A program made the position numbers and the translations under genes. Under the pieces are notes generated by a model. The model saw only the letters and a list, made by a program, of their open reading frames with translations. It was not told the origin of the DNA and ran no database searches. Shown here piece by piece: positions 8,163 through 17,268 of a stretch of DNA of 42,836 bases. The DNA lies in assembly GCA_019694515.1 (NCBI GenBank), contig JAIBBU010000028.1, forward strand, positions 1 through 42,836. The letters are read 5' to 3'. The DNA comes from Oligoflexia bacterium. GTDB taxonomy: Bacteria > Bdellovibrionota_C > UBA2361 > JBGSMV01. Position 1 is the stretch's first letter; the number at the start of each line of letters is the position of its first letter.

Positions 8163-8839
8163 GTGATTTTGTTAAGAAGCTTCCGAATTGGCTTACATTT
8201 AGCCGGCTGATCCTGATTCCGATCTTCGTGATCTTGATGCACGATCCTTCGCGTGCCGAAGCTTTGCTCGCCACGATCATATTCACCTTGGCTGCATTTA
8301 CTGATTATGTCGATGGGCACCTAGCGCGGCGTTATAAAGCGATCTCGGATTTCGGAAAACTGCTGGATCCGGTAGCTGATAAGATCTTGGTCATGTCAGC
8401 ATTGGTGATGCTGGTGGCCCAGCGATCGGATCTAGACGGCGAACCTTGGGTCCGAGGCTGGTTGGTCGTGCTGGTGCTGGCGCGCGAGACCTGGGTGACA
8501 GGCTTACGCGCAGTTGCCGCCGCGCGCGGCATAATCGTGCCCGCAGGCGCATCGGGCAAGATGAAAAGCGCGCTGCAGATGATTGCGATTGTTTTGCTGC
8601 TGCTCCATGATCTGGCGATTAATGTTGGCGGTGTTAAGATCACCTGCCAGCTAATCGGTTCAAATCTGCTGCTGCTCTCGATCTTATTTTCCTATTGGGG
8701 AGCCTGGGACTACACGCGCGAAATCTTGATGTCGGATGCGCAGCCCGTTCAGGAGAAGCCGAGTTTTACAAACGGCGCTGGGCAGCCGGAACCCGCAGCG
8801 AGTGCGGATCAGACCAATCTTCATAGTGCTCAAGAGTAG
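8159..8839 (+). CDS. pgsA: CDP-diacylglycerol-glycerol-3-phosphate 3-phosphatidyltransferase
   Basis: PgsA makes phosphatidylglycerophosphate from CDP-diacylglycerol and glycerol 3-phosphate in the inner membrane, the committed step to phosphatidylglycerol and cardiolipin. The CDP-alcohol phosphotransferase motif is complete: Asp52-Gly53, Ala56-Arg57, Gly66, Asp70 and Asp74. The N-terminus KLPNWLTFSRLILIP is typical of PgsA, and five to six hydrophobic segments follow. The last 40 residues are a polar tail (Gln/Glu/Ala-rich) beyond the usual end of the family. The start overlaps the upstream transglycosylase stop (ATGA). It converges on the radical SAM gene with 30 nt between the ends and no obvious terminator hairpin. 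Confidence 0.92.
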   Translation: MSDFVKKLPNWLTFSRLILIPIFVILMHDPSRAEALLATIIFTLAAFTDYVDGHLARRYKAISDFGKLLDPVADKILVMSALVMLVAQRSDLDGEPWVRGWLVVLVLARETWVTGLRAVAAARGIIVPAGASGKMKSALQMIAIVLLLLHDLAINVGGVKITCQLIGSNLLLLSILFSYWGAWDYTREILMSDAQPVQEKPSFTNGAGQPEPAASADQTNLHSAQE

Positions 8840-8869
8840 CTTCTGCGCTAAGACTCAGAGGGTCCCTTG

Positions 8870-11557
8870 CTATTCCCATTGGACGTCGTATTTGACGATC
8901 TGATATCGATCTGCGTTTTCACCCGATAGAACGGCTGTCACCTCGCTGGGCTTAAGGGTTGGCCCGCCGCTATGTGCAGCCAGGACGAAGCTGGCTGAGG
9001 TGCCCTCGAGCTTTACCTTTTCGACGCAATCTCCGAGCCTAAATCCTAATTTGGAATCGGCTCTCACACGGGAAACGATGCGCTGCTCCCAGCCCGTGAT
9101 CTCCCACGCGAGAGGCTGACGGTCGCTGCGGCTGGCCCGAAAACTTTGTGAAACCAAGGCGGCCTGAATGGGCCGCTCCTTGGGGGTAATTTCATGGACC
9201 GCAAGCATCCGCAGCCCGCTCGGCAGTTCGCGGTTGAAAAGCTCAAGCACGCTGCTGGGATCGGTGTGGGCAGATAGATTGATATCTACAAACTCACATT
9301 CACTCTCGACCCCCAGCTGCAGCGGCGGACCGAAACTCATGCGCGGGCGGGGATTGAATCCCTGAGAAAAGGCCACTGCGATTCCGGCGCGCCGGGCCGC
9401 TCTGAAGAATGCTCCGGCCAGCTCGAGATGTGAGATGAAGCGCACCGGCCCCTTTTTCTGATAGCGGAAACGGATCGTCTGTACCGCGGTTGAAAGTCCA
9501 CGGGTGCGCGGGCCGGCTGAGCCATCAACCTCAGTTTTTAAATATTCTTTTAGGGCATACTTGCCTGAGCGTTCTCGGCGGGGTTGCGCTGAGGCGCTTT
9601 CCCCCATGCTGGCACCAGCCAGCTCCAGCAGCCCCGATGTATGTCCCGCCGATCTGAGCTCCAGGATCTTCTGCCAGGCCGGGTTCGTGATGCCGAGCCG
9701 CTTTTCAGAGCGGGCGCGATCAAAGAGCACATTTCGGGTGGCGTCATAGTCACAGGCCCCGCAGACTGAGCAGCTTTGGGTCAGACAATCCGGAGTGACC
9801 CGGGCCTGCACGGCGCGCTGCCATTCCTTGAGAAAATAGCGCTTGGGGATATCGCAGCTGATATGATCCCAGGGCAGGGCAGCGCTGGTGTCACGTTCAT
9901 GCAGGTAATGGTGCGGATCGATGCCGCACTCTTCGAAGGCCTTCATCCAGATCTCTAGCTTTAAATGCTCAGCCCAGCCGTCCAGCCGCGCTCCCAGCTG
10001 ATAGGCGCGCAATATGACCCGGCCCAGCTGACGGTCACCTCTGGCGAAGACTCCTTCTAAGAAAGTCGAGCCCGAATCGTGGTAGCGAAAATTAACCTGC
10101 AACTTCCTAAGCTCGCGTCGCAGCAGATCCTGGCGCCGGAGAATTTCGGTGGCGCTGATCTGCGCCGCCCACTGAAAGGGAGTGTGAGGTTTTGGCACTA
10201 AGCTCGATACACTGACGGTTATATCCTTGCCGCGGCCCGCGATCGCTTTCACCCGCCGTGCCAGGTCTACGATTCCCATCAGATCCTCGTCAGTCTCTGT
10301 AGGGAGTCCGATCATGAAATACATCTTGATGCTGTGCCAGCCGAGCTTAAACACATTGCGGCATGTTTCCATCAGCTGTTCGTCAGTCACGCCTTTGTTA
10401 ATCAGATCACGGAGTCTCTGAGTCCCGGCCTCGGGAGCAATCGTGAACCCCGAGCGCCGGATCGGCTGCACCTCCTGCAAGAGCTCCGGTTTTAAGGCAT
10501 CTACACGGGTCGAGGGAAAGGAAATTGCAAGATCATTCTGCGGTGCGAAGCGCTCCTTCAAAGTCGAGAGCAGCGGCAATATGCTGCAGTAATCGGCGGT
10601 GCTTAGGGATAACAATGAAAGCTCTTCGTACCCGGAGTTCTTGAGTGAGGAGCCGACGATTTCAATGATCTCCTCCGGACTGCGCTCCCGTTGCGGACGG
10701 TACAGGTATCCGGCCTGGCAGAAGCGGCAGCCCCGTACGCAGCCCCGCATCACCTCCACACTCAAGCGGTCATGAATGGCTTTAATCGTTGGCACCACCG
10801 GATTGGTGGGATAGGGCGCGCCTTCCAACGTCGGGATGATGCGGCGTCTGATTTGTGTGTACTCGGGCAGCAGCGGCTTAAATCCTTGGAACTGCGCATG
10901 CGTCTCTGAACCACGAAATTCGTATTGCGGTTCAAACAGCGCCGGCACATAAACGCCCTGGATCTTTGCAAGCTGTAGTAGCTGCTCCGCGCGCCCCGCG
11001 CCGCGCTTTCGCAGCTCCAGCACTTTGTTTAAGAACTCAGGAACGAGCTCTTCGCCGTCTCCGATTAAGAAGCAGTCAAAAAAGTCGGCAAAGGGCTCCG
11101 GGTGGTAACAGACCGGACCGCCGCCGATAATGAGCGGATCGGATTCTGTGCGATCACGTTGCAGTAATGGAATGCCGCCCAGATCGAGGATGTTGAGAAT
11201 CCCGCTCAGGCAAAGTTCGTACTGCAGACTCATTCCCACGACATCGAAGTCGCACAGGGCTCTTCTCGACTCCAGCGAAAAAAGCTTCGAAGCTTGACGC
11301 TTCAGCAGCGCCTCCATGTCGGGGAGCGGAGTGTAGGCGCGTTCTGCCCACATGCGCTGATCACGATTGATCAGATCATAAAGGATCTGAAAGCCGATAT
11401 GGGACATGCCCACTTCGTAGGTATCGGGGAAGGCCAGGCACACATGCAGCTCGATCGCGGAGTCATCTTTCAGAATAGCGCCGCGTTCACCCCCTAGATA
11501 TTGGGCGGGCTTCTGCACCGCGAGGAGTTCGTTGTCGTTAAGAACGGGGAGTGACAT
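8870..11557 (-). CDS. B12-binding/radical SAM protein fused to a DUF2344 domain
   Basis: An 895-residue fusion typical of the TIGR03960-type radical SAM family with a C-terminal TIGR03936/DUF2344 domain. Residues about 35-200 are a cobalamin-binding-like Rossmann region (FPDTYEVGMSHIGFQIL; IIGGGPVCYHPEPF). The radical SAM centre is the CxxxCxxC cluster Cys273, Cys277, Cys280, and the barrel continues with YEELSLLSLSTADY, APEAGTQRLRD and MYFMIGLPTETDED. A second Cys group near residue 640 (CSVCGACDY) suggests another Fe-S site. DUF2344 runs from about residue 690 (RFRYQKKGPVRFISHLE, then SQGFNPRPRMSFGPPL). Known members are widespread but their substrate is unsettled. The family commonly lies near ribonuclease E/G or ribosomal genes; here it is instead divergent from smc. 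Confidence 0.9.
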   Translation of the reverse strand: MSLPVLNDNELLAVQKPAQYLGGERGAILKDDSAIELHVCLAFPDTYEVGMSHIGFQILYDLINRDQRMWAERAYTPLPDMEALLKRQASKLFSLESRRALCDFDVVGMSLQYELCLSGILNILDLGGIPLLQRDRTESDPLIIGGGPVCYHPEPFADFFDCFLIGDGEELVPEFLNKVLELRKRGAGRAEQLLQLAKIQGVYVPALFEPQYEFRGSETHAQFQGFKPLLPEYTQIRRRIIPTLEGAPYPTNPVVPTIKAIHDRLSVEVMRGCVRGCRFCQAGYLYRPQRERSPEEIIEIVGSSLKNSGYEELSLLSLSTADYCSILPLLSTLKERFAPQNDLAISFPSTRVDALKPELLQEVQPIRRSGFTIAPEAGTQRLRDLINKGVTDEQLMETCRNVFKLGWHSIKMYFMIGLPTETDEDLMGIVDLARRVKAIAGRGKDITVSVSSLVPKPHTPFQWAAQISATEILRRQDLLRRELRKLQVNFRYHDSGSTFLEGVFARGDRQLGRVILRAYQLGARLDGWAEHLKLEIWMKAFEECGIDPHHYLHERDTSAALPWDHISCDIPKRYFLKEWQRAVQARVTPDCLTQSCSVCGACDYDATRNVLFDRARSEKRLGITNPAWQKILELRSAGHTSGLLELAGASMGESASAQPRRERSGKYALKEYLKTEVDGSAGPRTRGLSTAVQTIRFRYQKKGPVRFISHLELAGAFFRAARRAGIAVAFSQGFNPRPRMSFGPPLQLGVESECEFVDINLSAHTDPSSVLELFNRELPSGLRMLAVHEITPKERPIQAALVSQSFRASRSDRQPLAWEITGWEQRIVSRVRADSKLGFRLGDCVEKVKLEGTSASFVLAAHSGGPTLKPSEVTAVLSGENADRYQIVKYDVQWE

Positions 11558-11739
11558 CGCGATAGTATACTGAATTTCTTTAATAAATCATGTTTTGTGC
11601 GTAACTCTTTGAAAATTGTAAAATGACGTTTAATTTGGAATATTAAAGCCAGTACCTTCCTTATAATTGAGCGTTTTGCTCTAATGAACTTGGTTTAAGT
11701 GCTTTATAGTAAACTGTTCTGAACGGTGTGTTCTAACGT
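11558..11739. promoter_or_regulatory. AT-rich divergent promoter region (radical SAM gene / smc)
   Basis: This 182-nt spacer is strikingly AT-rich against its neighbours. For smc, -10-like hexamers TATAAT (11662-11667) and TATAGT (11705-11710) are present without a convincing -35. For the minus gene, AGTATACT (about 11564-11571) gives TATACT on the minus strand. A small hairpin-like GAGC-gtttt-GCTC lies near 11669. Individual sites are uncertain. Confidence 0.45.
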
Positions 11740-14700
11740 ATGCGTGTTACCCGACTCGAAGTCTTTGGTTTTAAGTCCTTTATGGAAAGACTGGTGCTGC
11801 CATTGGAAGGTGGCATCACTGGCGTGGTCGGGCCCAACGGCTGCGGCAAATCCAATATAGTTGATGCTCTGCGCTGGGTGCTTGGCGAGACCAAGGCCAA
11901 GAATCTGCGCGGCGACGTGCTTGAAGATGTGATCTTCAACGGCACCGATCAATTTCGGCCGCTCGGTTTGGCCGAGGTCACCCTTACCCTGCGCGCTTCG
12001 GGCGAAAGTTTTTTCTCTGATCTTAAACAAGCGCAGGAGATTGAATCCGAGATCAGTGAAATCTTGGAATCGGTCCAGACAGAGGAAGAGGCACGGGAGG
12101 AAGAGATCGCCGATGTGCCGCTACCCGGAGGACGTCCGCATTTAACCGTCATTCAGGGGAACTTGGGCGCAGAAGATCAGCCCCGCAGCGAGCAGACTGA
12201 TTCAACCGATGTGCTCGAAACACCCGCTGAGAAGACTAAAGCCGAGAAGACGGCGCTTCCGACATTGAGTACGCGCTTCGCCTGGCTCAAGTCGGTCAAC
12301 GAAGTTCAGGTTACGCGCAGGTTGTATCGGAGCGGTGAATCTGAATTTTTTATCAATCGGGTCGCCTGCCGCCTCAAAGACATCAAGGAACTGTTTCGTG
12401 CCACCGGTATCGGTGCGCGCTCCCATACGATCATCGCGCAGGGCGAGGCCAGTCGCATCGTATCGGCTCGTCCTGAAGAACGCCGTCTGATCATCGAAGA
12501 AGCTGCCGGGGTGCTGGGCTTCCGCGATAAGATCGCTGCCGCGCAGCGAAAACTGGAGGAAACCCGGGTCAATATCAGTCGTTTAGACGACATCCTGAAA
12601 GAGGTTAGCCGCCAGGTTTCGATTCTAAAGCGTCAGGCGGCGCGCGCTCGAAATCGTCAGGAGCTAAAAGATCAGATCGTAGAGCTGGAAAAGCGTCTAG
12701 CCGCAGATCGGGTTCTCGAACTTCGATCGATGATGGATAAATTCGGTGCGGAGCTGAAACATCATCGCGAGCAGGAAGAGGCGTTGGAAGCTGCGCTGCG
12801 CCGCGCGCAGGCCGAGGAGCATGAGCATAAGAATGAGATGATGACCTTGGATCTGCAGAGCGACGCGCTGCGGCTAAAGGTCGACTCGATTCGCGAAGAA
12901 CTGACCAATCGTGCCCGCATGGAGAGCGACAGCAAGTCGCGCGTCAGCGAGCTGCAGGCCTTGGTAATCTCGTCAGAGCAGGATTTAAAACGGATCGACG
13001 AGCAGCGGCAGGTGCTGTCTCAACGCGGCGATGCGATCGCGGCTGAGCGGCATACTTTCGAGGCCGAAGCGCGGCGCTTGGAAGAGGAATTAGCGCGGCT
13101 CTCCGCTAGCGGTGATCAGGCGCTGGCTGATGCCTCGGGTGAATTAGAAACTTTGCGTGCAGAGCTTAAGACCATCCAGGGCGGCTTGGCTGAAACCAGA
13201 GAAAAATTGGCCGGTGCTAAGAGCTCGCTGAGCGTGATTGAGCAGGAAATTGTCGCAAACAGCCCCGTCCAGACCCTCAAGGATTCTTTGAGCAAAGCGG
13301 GTAGCGGCGTATTGGACGGCAGCGAACAATTTCTAGCGGAAGGTGTGCGCATTGCTCCGCGGCTAGCGAAAGCGCTGCAGGCTGCACTGGCCGAAAAGGC
13401 GGGTTTCGTAGTGCTGCGTGAACCGCACCGTGCCGCGGAGATCTTCTCGGCCGCGGGCAGCGGTGACGCGGCGATCGGTTTGGTGATGGCCGGGAATATC
13501 GCGCATGGTGTGGAATTCGCGGAAATTGGATTCCCCTCTTTGCTCAGCCTGTGCGAGGTTTCGGATGACTGCCGTTTTGCAGCCTCACGGTTCTTATCGG
13601 GGGTGCACCTCGCGGAGGATATCAGCGCAGCGCTGGCTTTCTTTGCCAAGCAATTCGGTAACCGCGACTATGAAAATTTGACCCTGGTTACCCCGTCAGG
13701 CGATCTAATCACCGCGCATAGCTTCTATAGTGTGCGGCATTCGGGCGGCTTAGTGCAGCTAATGCGGCGCGCGGAAGAACTCCGGGCTGAGGTCGAAATG
13801 TTCGGAGCTGATGAGCAGGCTAAGCTTTCGCTCTTGGCCGCGATTGAAGGCAAGGTCGGGGAGACCGAAGCGCGCCAACGCGCCGCGCTGGCCGAGAGTC
13901 AGCGGCAGCGAGAAACCGTGGCTAAGATCTCTGCCGATCTTGGTAACTCGCGCGGCAAGCTCTCTTCGCAGCGCCAGCTCTTAGAGCAGGTCAGTCAGGA
14001 TTTGGAAGCATTGGCCTCGCAAGAGCGATCTACCCATACCCGGATCGCGCAATTAAAGACCGAACGTGAGGCTCTAACCGCGCAGGTGATGCAGCTTGCG
14101 GAACGGGATGATGCTGAGCTCAAGAGCGAGCTGGAATCGATCAATAAGGAATATCAGGCGGTTGAAACGAAGCGCCGCGCATCGCGAGGTAATCTATCGG
14201 AATACTCGACGCGGGTTGATGAGATTCGCCGCGAGTTGGATGTGCTGCGGTCTCGAAGCTCAAATGAGCATCTGGAGATCGAGAAGGTGCGGCTGGAGGA
14301 AGCGAATCTGCGGGACCGTTTAACGACCGACTACGGCGCAGAACTGGCGCAGGAGGTCTTCGCGATTAGTGCTGATCATGCCCGTATCTCCGATACCGAG
14401 CGAGATGAAGCCAAGGAGGAGGTCCAGCGATTAAAGGCGCGAGTGGTGCGCGAGGGAGATGTCGATCCATCCTCGATCGAGCGCTTCGAGGAGGAGAACG
14501 CGCGGCTGGAAGAGCTAGAACGCCAGCGGCACGATCTCAACCAGGCGGCGTCAACCCTGACCGCGACGATTGAAAAACTTTCTGAAACTTCACGCCGCCG
14601 GTTCTTGACGGTCTTCAGTGCTGTACGTGAAAACTTTACCAAACTTGTGCCGCGGCTGTTTGGCGGCGGACGCGGGTCGATTGAACTGCTCGACCCCAGC

Positions 14701-15066
14701 CATCCCTTAGAGAGCGGCGTCGAGATTATGGTGCGCCCGCCGGGTAAGAAGCTCAAAAACATCGACCTGCTCTCGGGCGGCGAGAAGGCGCTTACTGCTA
14801 CGGGCATGATCTTTGCCATGTTTATGGAGCGACCCAGCCCGCTTTGTGTGTTGGATGAGGTGGATGCTCCGTTGGATGAGGCTAATCTGCTCCGATTCTT
14901 GACCTTGATTAGGGAGATGAGTGCTCGTACTCAGTTCTTGATGATTACGCATAACAAGCAAAGCATGACGCTTGCGGATCATCTGGTCGGAGTAACGATG
15001 CAGGAGCCCGGCGCCTCTAAGGTCATTAGTGTTTCCTTAAATGAAGCGATGAATCAGGTGGCATAA
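11740..15066 (+). CDS. smc: Chromosome segregation ATPase Smc
   Basis: Smc compacts and segregates chromosomes as a dimer with ScpA/B. The protein shows Walker A GPNGCGKSN at residues 31-39, an N-terminal head ending with the IISQ-type block IIAQGEASRIVSARPEERR, and two long coiled coils. A central hinge (about 510-650; AGSGVLDGSEQFLAEGV, AEKAGFVVLREPHRAAE) is followed by the C-terminal signature LSGGEKALTA and Walker B PLCVLDEVDAPLDE. Between the head blocks TLTLRASG and SVNEVQVTRRLYRSGE is an acidic, low-complexity insertion of about 95 residues (about 89-184) not present in Bacillus or most bacterial Smc. Total length (1108) stays near normal, so the coiled coils are slightly short. ftsY overlaps the stop (TAATG), matching the widespread smc-ftsY pairing. 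Confidence 0.95.
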   Translation: MRVTRLEVFGFKSFMERLVLPLEGGITGVVGPNGCGKSNIVDALRWVLGETKAKNLRGDVLEDVIFNGTDQFRPLGLAEVTLTLRASGESFFSDLKQAQEIESEISEILESVQTEEEAREEEIADVPLPGGRPHLTVIQGNLGAEDQPRSEQTDSTDVLETPAEKTKAEKTALPTLSTRFAWLKSVNEVQVTRRLYRSGESEFFINRVACRLKDIKELFRATGIGARSHTIIAQGEASRIVSARPEERRLIIEEAAGVLGFRDKIAAAQRKLEETRVNISRLDDILKEVSRQVSILKRQAARARNRQELKDQIVELEKRLAADRVLELRSMMDKFGAELKHHREQEEALEAALRRAQAEEHEHKNEMMTLDLQSDALRLKVDSIREELTNRARMESDSKSRVSELQALVISSEQDLKRIDEQRQVLSQRGDAIAAERHTFEAEARRLEEELARLSASGDQALADASGELETLRAELKTIQGGLAETREKLAGAKSSLSVIEQEIVANSPVQTLKDSLSKAGSGVLDGSEQFLAEGVRIAPRLAKALQAALAEKAGFVVLREPHRAAEIFSAAGSGDAAIGLVMAGNIAHGVEFAEIGFPSLLSLCEVSDDCRFAASRFLSGVHLAEDISAALAFFAKQFGNRDYENLTLVTPSGDLITAHSFYSVRHSGGLVQLMRRAEELRAEVEMFGADEQAKLSLLAAIEGKVGETEARQRAALAESQRQRETVAKISADLGNSRGKLSSQRQLLEQVSQDLEALASQERSTHTRIAQLKTEREALTAQVMQLAERDDAELKSELESINKEYQAVETKRRASRGNLSEYSTRVDEIRRELDVLRSRSSNEHLEIEKVRLEEANLRDRLTTDYGAELAQEVFAISADHARISDTERDEAKEEVQRLKARVVREGDVDPSSIERFEEENARLEELERQRHDLNQAASTLTATIEKLSETSRRRFLTVFSAVRENFTKLVPRLFGGGRGSIELLDPSHPLESGVEIMVRPPGKKLKNIDLLSGGEKALTATGMIFAMFMERPSPLCVLDEVDAPLDEANLLRFLTLIREMSARTQFLMITHNKQSMTLADHLVGVTMQEPGASKVISVSLNEAMNQVA

Positions 15067-16523
15067 TGGATACGGGCTTTGCGCGATTGGTGCAGGGGCT
15101 TTTTGATATTCTCTCCGATCTGTCCAGGGAGTACGGTCCGACCGGTAATCCGCCGACCGATATTCTGCTCGTGATCATGATTTTGTTCGTGATCTTCACA
15201 GCGGTCGGGGCCTATGCCGTGTTTAAGCGCTCCAATAGCGAGGTCTTGGACCAGGCCAATTTTGATCCGACGCGCGGATTGCACGGCAAGGTCGAGAAGC
15301 TCGAGATGACGGTTAATGCGCTTAAGACCGAGGTGGCGCGCTCCGTGGCTCTCAACAAGGGCGATATTGAATTTCTGAAGAATGAACTCGCCATGCTGCG
15401 CAAGCAGATCGGCGGGGGAGATGATGACGATGGCGGCCCGCCGCCGGGGAAGCGCGTAGAGCGGGAATTTCTTGCAGCGGATGATTTCGCACCTGAAACC
15501 GGGGCGGTGGAGAACGTTGAAGAGATCGTTACTGGTGAGGGCGAGAAGATCCGAAATGTGGCGATTGGATCCCCGAACCCCTTTAGCGGGGGGCTCAAGC
15601 GCACCCGCGAGGGGATCTTCGGTAAGCTCCGGGCTCTTTTCAGCCGTAGCCCGCGCATCGATGCGGCGTTGCTGGATGATTTAGAGGAGCTTTTGATCAG
15701 CTCGGATCTGGGAGTAAAGACCGTCAGCACCTTGCTGGAGGATCTACGGGAGGAGATTAAGAGCGCCGGGGCGGTCGATGAGGCCGCCGTTACTGCGATG
15801 CTGAAGCAAAAAGTCCTGGCGATCCTGGAGGCCGACGCCGATCCGCTGCCAGGAATCCAGCCGCAGCTTATGGAGAGCGGCCCATTCGTGGTGATGGTGG
15901 TCGGCGTTAACGGAGTTGGTAAGACCACCACCGTAGCCAAGCTGGCGCACCAATGGAGGATGGCTGGACACAAGGTGCTAATGGTGGCCGCAGATACTTT
16001 CAGAGCTGCCGCGGTTGAGCAGCTGCTGGAGTGGGGGGTTTGCCTGGGAGTTCCGGTTGTGAGCGGAGCGCCGGAGGCTAAGCCTGCCACGGTAGTGTTC
16101 GATGCTATGCGGCAGGCAGCGGCAGAACATTCCGATATCGTACTGATTGACACAGCCGGGCGCCTTCATACCAAGGCCAATTTGATGCAAGAGCTGGAGG
16201 GCGTGCTAAATTCTATTCGACGTCATCAGTCTGACGCTCCGCATGAGACCGTCTTGGTGTTGGATGGAGTGACCGGACAGAATGCCCTCAATCAAGCGCG
16301 CGAATTCAACCAGGCCTTGAAGCTCACCGGGCTAATCATCACCAAGCTTGACGGCACCCCCAAAGGCGGAGCCGTGGTAGCGATCAAGAATGAGCTTGGA
16401 ATTCCGGTTAAGTACATAGGTCTGGGTGAAACCAAAGATGATCTAAAACCGTTCGTGGCGCGCGATTTTGTGGAGGCGCTTTTTGACTCCAGCGCTGATA
16501 GTCAGGTAGCCCAGGCGGCCTAA
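15066..16523 (+). CDS. ftsY: Signal recognition particle receptor FtsY
   Basis: FtsY is the SRP-receptor GTPase that docks ribosome-SRP complexes at the membrane. Here the N-terminus has a real transmembrane helix (about residues 33-53, ILLVIMILFVIFTAVGAYAVF), then a helical and acidic linker (about 75-170). The helical N domain (about 180-265) and the GTPase G domain follow: G1 GVNGVGKTTT near residue 280, AADTFRAAAVEQL, DTAGRLHTKANLM, TKLDGTPKGG, and the closing GLGETKDDLKPF. TM-anchored FtsY occurs in some lineages, whereas E. coli uses an amphipathic acidic A domain. Start ATG overlaps the smc stop by one base. It converges on the TrbC-like gene with a weak hairpin between. Confidence 0.95.
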   Translation: MDTGFARLVQGLFDILSDLSREYGPTGNPPTDILLVIMILFVIFTAVGAYAVFKRSNSEVLDQANFDPTRGLHGKVEKLEMTVNALKTEVARSVALNKGDIEFLKNELAMLRKQIGGGDDDDGGPPPGKRVEREFLAADDFAPETGAVENVEEIVTGEGEKIRNVAIGSPNPFSGGLKRTREGIFGKLRALFSRSPRIDAALLDDLEELLISSDLGVKTVSTLLEDLREEIKSAGAVDEAAVTAMLKQKVLAILEADADPLPGIQPQLMESGPFVVMVVGVNGVGKTTTVAKLAHQWRMAGHKVLMVAADTFRAAAVEQLLEWGVCLGVPVVSGAPEAKPATVVFDAMRQAAAEHSDIVLIDTAGRLHTKANLMQELEGVLNSIRRHQSDAPHETVLVLDGVTGQNALNQAREFNQALKLTGLIITKLDGTPKGGAVVAIKNELGIPVKYIGLGETKDDLKPFVARDFVEALFDSSADSQVAQAA

Positions 16524-16537
16524 TCTGCGCTCGTCCA

Positions 16538-16566
16538 GCTAACAAAATTCGATTTTGCTAATTAGC
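16538..16566. terminator. Possible bidirectional terminator between ftsY and the minus operon
   Basis: A perfect inner stem CAAAAT-tcg-ATTTTG (16543-16557) can be extended by GCTAA (16538-16542) pairing with TTAGC (16562-16566) across a four-base bulge. It sits exactly between the convergent stops at 16523 and 16558. AT-rich arms provide T-runs on both strands, but the stem is weak. Confidence 0.35.
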
Positions 16567-17268
16567 GCGGACTGCGGCTGCTGCGGCGGCCGTTGAAGTG
16601 GGGGTGGGGAGCGGAGTTATTACCGCGGCTTCTTCTCCGCTCGGGCGCTTGCCCCAAATATCGATGTACTCGCCTTTAGAATTGAAATTTTCAGCCAGCG
16701 GTCCTGTGGCTTCGAGCAAGACGCGGGTGTCCTTAAGATAAACGATCCAGGTTGGGGATTTTGTGACAGCGTATTCTTTAGGGATCCGGATGCGGGGCAA
16801 GATAAATCCTCCGCGTCCTAGTAACTGCTGCATAATCGGCTGGAGTGTCTCGAAAAAAGGCGAAGCGCCGATCAGGATTACATCCCCCGCAGCCAGGTCA
16901 TGTCTTTGAATCACCTCTACCAGCTGGGTAAGCGCATCTTTGGTGTGCTCAAAATCCAGAGAGTTTAAGATCACGCCAACTCCGACCACCGGTTCGCCGT
17001 TGAGAGGCAGCTGTTTTTCAGCCCCCGAAACATCCTGAGCCTGTTCGGGGCTGCTGCCTAATACCGCGGCGCCGGCCTGCGCGGTTGCTGCAGCCGTAGG
17101 CGCGGCCGCGGGCGGATTTTTTAAGTCCTCGCCGCTGGAGCCAGCCGGCGCTTCATTTACGAAGCCCGGGGGATAGAATTTTTTCGGGACCCGTTCCTGG
17201 GCGGCGGTGTCCGACGCCAGGAAGCTCAGCCCCGCGATGATTGAAAAACTAACCGCGAATTTGATCAC
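16558..17268 (-). CDS. TrbC-like periplasmic protein (F-type T4SS assembly)
   Basis: A 236-residue exported protein with a signal peptide (FAVSFSIIAGLSFLASDTAAQ) and an Ala/Pro-rich linker. Its globular core (about residues 95-205) resembles the TrbC/TraW thioredoxin-like domain. It shows a beta strand then helix (GVILNSLDFEHTKDALTQLVEVI), GDVILIGAS, a paired helix, FILPRIRIPKEYAV, and TKSPTWIVYLKDTRVLLEATG. That last part matches the 'i.idP..f..y.v..vPt.vv' layout of the F-type pilus-assembly family. No CxxC. The last 25 residues are Ala/Thr/Pro-rich. It is the third gene of the minus operon and its start overlaps the TraU-like gene by 20 nt, matching the F order traW-traU-trbC. Homology is read by eye and needs a profile search. 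Confidence 0.55.
   Translation of the reverse strand: MIKFAVSFSIIAGLSFLASDTAAQERVPKKFYPPGFVNEAPAGSSGEDLKNPPAAAPTAAATAQAGAAVLGSSPEQAQDVSGAEKQLPLNGEPVVGVGVILNSLDFEHTKDALTQLVEVIQRHDLAAGDVILIGASPFFETLQPIMQQLLGRGGFILPRIRIPKEYAVTKSPTWIVYLKDTRVLLEATGPLAENFNSKGEYIDIWGKRPSGEEAAVITPLPTPTSTAAAAAAVRAN

Noticed and set aside
13116..13649. 177-aa minus-strand ORF inside smc
   Set aside because: It overlaps the Smc hinge, which is conserved on the plus strand; antisense low-complexity product.
15212..16153. Long minus-strand ORF (313 aa) inside ftsY
   Set aside because: It is the antisense shadow of a well-conserved GTPase. Its translation is Ser/Thr/Arg-rich without motifs.
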